Shown here one piece after another: positions 5,820 to 8,318 of a stretch of 8,318 nt of DNA. The translations under genes were made by a program, and so were the position numbers. Below the pieces are notes generated by a model, which was given only the letters and a program-made list of their open reading frames with translations, made no database searches and was not told where the DNA came from. Each line of letters begins with the position of its first letter. The stretch's first letter is position 1. The stretch comes from Porphyromonadaceae bacterium UBA2720 (lineage in GTDB: Bacteria > Bacteroidota > Bacteroidia > Bacteroidales > Muribaculaceae), in NCBI GenBank assembly GCA_002353885.1, contig DEKO01000055.1, forward strand, positions 1 through 8,318. The letters are read 5' to 3'.

Positions 5820-7607
5820 ATGGACAAGATAAGAAACTTCTGCATCGTTGCACACATCGACCATGGCAAGAGCACCTTGGCCGACCGTCTGCTTGAGTTC
5901 ACCAACACCGTGGTAGGCAAGGACATGCAGGCACAAGTGCTCGACGACATGGACCTGGAGCGCGAGCGAGGCATCACCATCAAGAGTCATGCCATACAGA
6001 TGGATTATGTACTCGACGGTGAGAAATATACGCTCAACCTCATCGACACCCCGGGACACGTCGACTTCTCCTACGAGGTGTCGCGTTCCATCGCTGCTTG
6101 CGAGGGAGCATTGCTCGTGGTCGATGCCACACAGGGCGTGCAGGCACAGACCATCAGCAACCTCTACATGGCCATCGACAACGGCCTGGAGATCATCCCT
6201 GTCATCAACAAGATTGACATGGACAGCGCTCACCCCGATGAGGTAGAGGACGAGATTGTCGAGCTACTGGGATGCGACCCCAGCGACATACTGCGATGCA
6301 GCGCGCGCACGGGTGTGGGCATCCCCGAGATCATGGAGGCCATTGTGCGGCGCATCCCGGCCCCAAAGGGCGACCCTGAGGCACCGTTGCAAGCCTTGAT
6401 TTTTGACTCAGTATTCAACCCCTTCCGTGGCATCATTGTTTATTTCAAGATTCTCAACGGCACGCTCGGCAAGAACGACTTTGTCAAGTTTGTCAACACC
6501 CAGAAGGAGTATCACGTCGACGAGATGGGGGTGCTCAAGCTGCAGCTCTCGCCGCGTGACCGCCTCAGCGCAGGCAATGTGGGATACATTATATCGGGCA
6601 TCAAGAATTCGGTAGAGGTGCGTGTGGGCGACACCATCACTCATGTGCAGGCACCCTGTGAGCATGCCATCGAGGGCTTCCAGGAGGTCAAGCCCATGGT
6701 GTTTGCAGGAGTCTATCCCATCGAGCCCGAGGACTTCGAGAACCTGCGTGCATCGCTCGAGAAATTGCAGCTCAACGATGCTGCACTGACATTCACCCCC
6801 GAGTCGAGCGTGGCATTGGGCTTTGGATTTCGCTGCGGCTTCCTGGGCCTGCTGCACATGGAGATTGTGCAGGAGCGGCTGAGCCGCGAGTTCAACATGG
6901 AGGTTATCACTACCGTGCCTAACGTGTCCTATAAGGTCTATGACAAAAAGGGCAACATGACCGAGGTGCACAACCCCGCCGGGCTGCCCGATGTCACCCT
7001 CATCGAGAAGATTGAGGAGCCCTATATCCGCGCCAGCATCATCACGCTGAGCGAGTTTATGGGCCCCATCATCACCCTGTGCTTGGCCAAACGCGGCGAG
7101 TTGGCTAAGCAGGAGTACATCTCGGGCAATCGCATGGAGCTGACCTTCGACATCCCCTTGGGCGAAATCGTCATCGACTTCTACGACAAACTGAAGAGTA
7201 TTTCAAAGGGCTATGCGTCGTTCGACTATCACGTCGACTCGTTCCGCCCGTCAAAGCTCGTCAAACTTGACATCCTGCTCAACGGCGAACCCGTTGATGC
7301 CCTCTCAACGCTGACGCACCAGGACAATGCGGTCAGCTTCGGCCGTCGGATGTGCGAAAAGCTGAAGGAACTCATCCCTCGCCAGCAGTTCGACATAGCC
7401 ATTCAGGCCGCCATTGGCGCCAAGATTATTGCTCGTGAGACCGTCAAGCAGGTACGCAAGGACGTCACGGCGAAGTGCTACGGCGGTGACGTCAGCCGTA
7501 AGCGAAAACTGCTTGAGAAACAGAAGCGCGGCAAGAAACGCATGAAGCAGATTGGCAATGTTGAAGTGCCTCAGAAAGCCTTCCTTGCCGTCTTGAAGCT
7601 CGACTAA
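5820..7607 (+). CDS. lepA: Elongation factor 4 (LepA), translational GTPase
   Basis: LepA binds ribosomes with GTP and acts on stalled or mispositioned elongation complexes (back-translocation) and in ribosome assembly; it is soluble or loosely membrane-associated. All GTPase motifs are present: AHIDHGKST at residues 11-19, RERGITIK at 48-55, DTPGH at 76-80, NKID at 130-133 and SARTG at 161-165. The EF-G-like domains follow, and the lysine-rich LepA-specific C-terminal domain (YGGDVSRKRKLLEKQKRGKK and on) closes the protein. The length of 595 residues is normal (Escherichia coli has 599). The ATG at 5820 gives the expected MDKIRNFCIVAHIDHGKS opening. There is no Shine-Dalgarno site, as is usual in Bacteroidetes. 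Codons are GC-rich, in contrast to the genes to the left. I see no terminator before the next gene 69 bases downstream, so the two may be co-transcribed. Confidence 0.98.
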   Translation: MDKIRNFCIVAHIDHGKSTLADRLLEFTNTVVGKDMQAQVLDDMDLERERGITIKSHAIQMDYVLDGEKYTLNLIDTPGHVDFSYEVSRSIAACEGALLVVDATQGVQAQTISNLYMAIDNGLEIIPVINKIDMDSAHPDEVEDEIVELLGCDPSDILRCSARTGVGIPEIMEAIVRRIPAPKGDPEAPLQALIFDSVFNPFRGIIVYFKILNGTLGKNDFVKFVNTQKEYHVDEMGVLKLQLSPRDRLSAGNVGYIISGIKNSVEVRVGDTITHVQAPCEHAIEGFQEVKPMVFAGVYPIEPEDFENLRASLEKLQLNDAALTFTPESSVALGFGFRCGFLGLLHMEIVQERLSREFNMEVITTVPNVSYKVYDKKGNMTEVHNPAGLPDVTLIEKIEEPYIRASIITLSEFMGPIITLCLAKRGELAKQEYISGNRMELTFDIPLGEIVIDFYDKLKSISKGYASFDYHVDSFRPSKLVKLDILLNGEPVDALSTLTHQDNAVSFGRRMCEKLKELIPRQQFDIAIQAAIGAKIIARETVKQVRKDVTAKCYGGDVSRKRKLLEKQKRGKKRMKQIGNVEVPQKAFLAVLKLD

Positions 7608-7659
7608 CCACCATACTTACTAAAAAAACTAATTATCCTAAAAAACAGAAGAAAACAAC

Positions 7660-7666
7660 AAGGAGG
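7660..7666 (+). promoter_or_regulatory. Strong Shine-Dalgarno sequence of the Crp/Fnr gene
   Basis: AAGGAGG lies 10 bases before the ATG at 7677 and is a near-perfect match to the anti-Shine-Dalgarno core. This is notable because lepA beside it has none. It fixes the start of the regulator gene. Confidence 0.65.
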
Positions 7667-7676
7667 AACTACCACT

Positions 7677-8276
7677 ATGGCTGCAATAAGCATTACCCCG
7701 AGAGACGTGGCCCGCGAGCTGGCCCGACGATATAGTACGATGACCCACGACGAGCTTGACCTGCTCGAGAGTATCCTCGTGGCTAAGCGATATGCAAAGA
7801 ACGAAAAAATCCTGAGTGAAGGCGAAGTCTGTGAAAATATCTACTGGGTGGTCAAGGGACTCGTACGCCAGTTCTACTATAAGAACGGCCGGGAGGTCAC
7901 TGAGTATATGGCCACCGAGAACACCATCTGCATGTGTATCGAGAGCCTCTTCCGCGAGCAGCCGACCACACTGCAGATGTCGGCTCTCGAGCCGACCGTC
8001 CTCTATTGTCTTCCCAAGGCACGGCTTGAAGCCGTTGCTATGAAGAGTGTGAATATCCAGATTCTCTACCGTAAGATTCTCGAGGAGAGTCTTATTCTGA
8101 GCCAGATACGTGCCGACATGCTACGCTTTGAGTCGGCCATCGACCGTTACCGTAAGCTGGTCAAGAGCTCTCCGCAGCTGGTGCTCCGCGCCCCGCTTCT
8201 CTATATCGCCTCTTATCTTCAGATGACTCCCGAGACGCTCTCTCGCGTACGCACGCAGACCTTATTAGAAAAATAG
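7677..8276 (+). CDS. Crp/Fnr-family transcriptional regulator
   Basis: The 199-residue protein has an N-terminal cyclic-nucleotide-binding-type beta barrel (about residues 25-115, including AKNEKILSEGEVCENIYWVVKG) and the long dimerisation helix (about 118-150). A short C-terminal helix-turn-helix follows, with the recognition segment YLQMTPETLSRVR at about 181-193, the wording usual in Bacteroidetes Crp-like proteins. It should bind DNA as a dimer in the cytoplasm. The phosphate-binding cassette of true CRP (an R-S-A motif) is not present: the segment reads CIESLFREQPTTLQMSALEPT. Cyclic AMP is therefore unlikely to be the ligand, and I cannot name the ligand. No cysteine cluster like that of Fnr is seen at the N-terminus. 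It lies 69 bases after lepA on the same strand with no terminator between. Targets are unknown. Confidence 0.9.
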   Translation: MAAISITPRDVARELARRYSTMTHDELDLLESILVAKRYAKNEKILSEGEVCENIYWVVKGLVRQFYYKNGREVTEYMATENTICMCIESLFREQPTTLQMSALEPTVLYCLPKARLEAVAMKSVNIQILYRKILEESLILSQIRADMLRFESAIDRYRKLVKSSPQLVLRAPLLYIASYLQMTPETLSRVRTQTLLEK

Positions 8277-8288
8277 AGATAAGTTAAA

Positions 8289-8318
8289 GGAGTTTAGGAG
8301 TTTAGAATTCTAAACTCC
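8289..8318. repeat. Perfect palindrome after the Crp/Fnr gene, possible terminator
   Basis: Bases 8297-8318 form a perfect 22-base palindrome with half-site GGAGTTTAGAA centred on GAATTC. Just upstream a second GGAGTTTA copy (8289-8296) repeats the half-site in direct orientation. The window ends inside the right arm, so the full element is probably longer (two GGAGTTTA units facing two TAAACTCC units). It could fold as a terminator hairpin for the Crp/Fnr gene or be a dispersed intergenic repeat. Confidence 0.6.

Noticed and set aside
5763..6233. 156-codon minus-strand frame over the start of lepA
   Set aside because: It is antisense to the strongly conserved GTPase domain and arises from GC-rich codon bias.
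6408..6971. 187-codon minus-strand frame inside lepA
   Set aside because: Shadow of lepA; histidine- and leucine-rich wording with no family resemblance.

Overview
The window looks like a chromosomal segment from a member of the Bacteroidales, probably Prevotellaceae or a close relative. Three things point there: promoter elements of the Bacteroidetes type (TAnnTTTG with TTTG about 20 bases upstream), start codons mostly without Shine-Dalgarno sequences, and a short Crp/Fnr regulator with the helix-turn-helix wording typical of that phylum. Two compositional regimes meet here. The left two thirds (1 to about 5600) are AT-rich accessory DNA. The right third (about 5800 to the end) is GC-rich core DNA.

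Layout. Bases 1-470 hold no convincing gene, but contain a cluster of GTTCGGAGA repeats and a promoter-like site. Bases 471-1620 encode an AAA15-type (RloA-like) ATPase broken by one frameshift and carrying glycine in place of the Walker B glutamate. Bases 1624-1862 are the two ends of an rloB gene whose Toprim core has been deleted. Bases 1879-5247 (or from 1840) encode an intact, unrecognised protein of about 1120 residues with a PD-(D/E)XK nuclease motif set at its C-terminus. Bases 5248-5819 are intergenic, with small repeats, a promoter-to-terminator unit that could be a small RNA, and the lepA promoter. Bases 5820-7607 are lepA (elongation factor 4), 7677-8276 a Crp/Fnr-family regulator, and the window ends in a palindrome.

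How the genes fit together. The ATPase, RloB and the large nuclease-like gene lie head to tail on one strand with almost no space between them, as in a defence operon. An ATP-driven sensor plus a Toprim nuclease is a known pairing. The third gene is the unexplained part: it sits tight against rloB and is the only intact member. The most interesting reading is a three-gene defence cassette whose first two genes have decayed while the large nuclease-like protein is still open. Whether that protein works alone is not visible from the sequence. lepA and the Crp/Fnr gene are ordinary core genes and have no evident link to the cassette.
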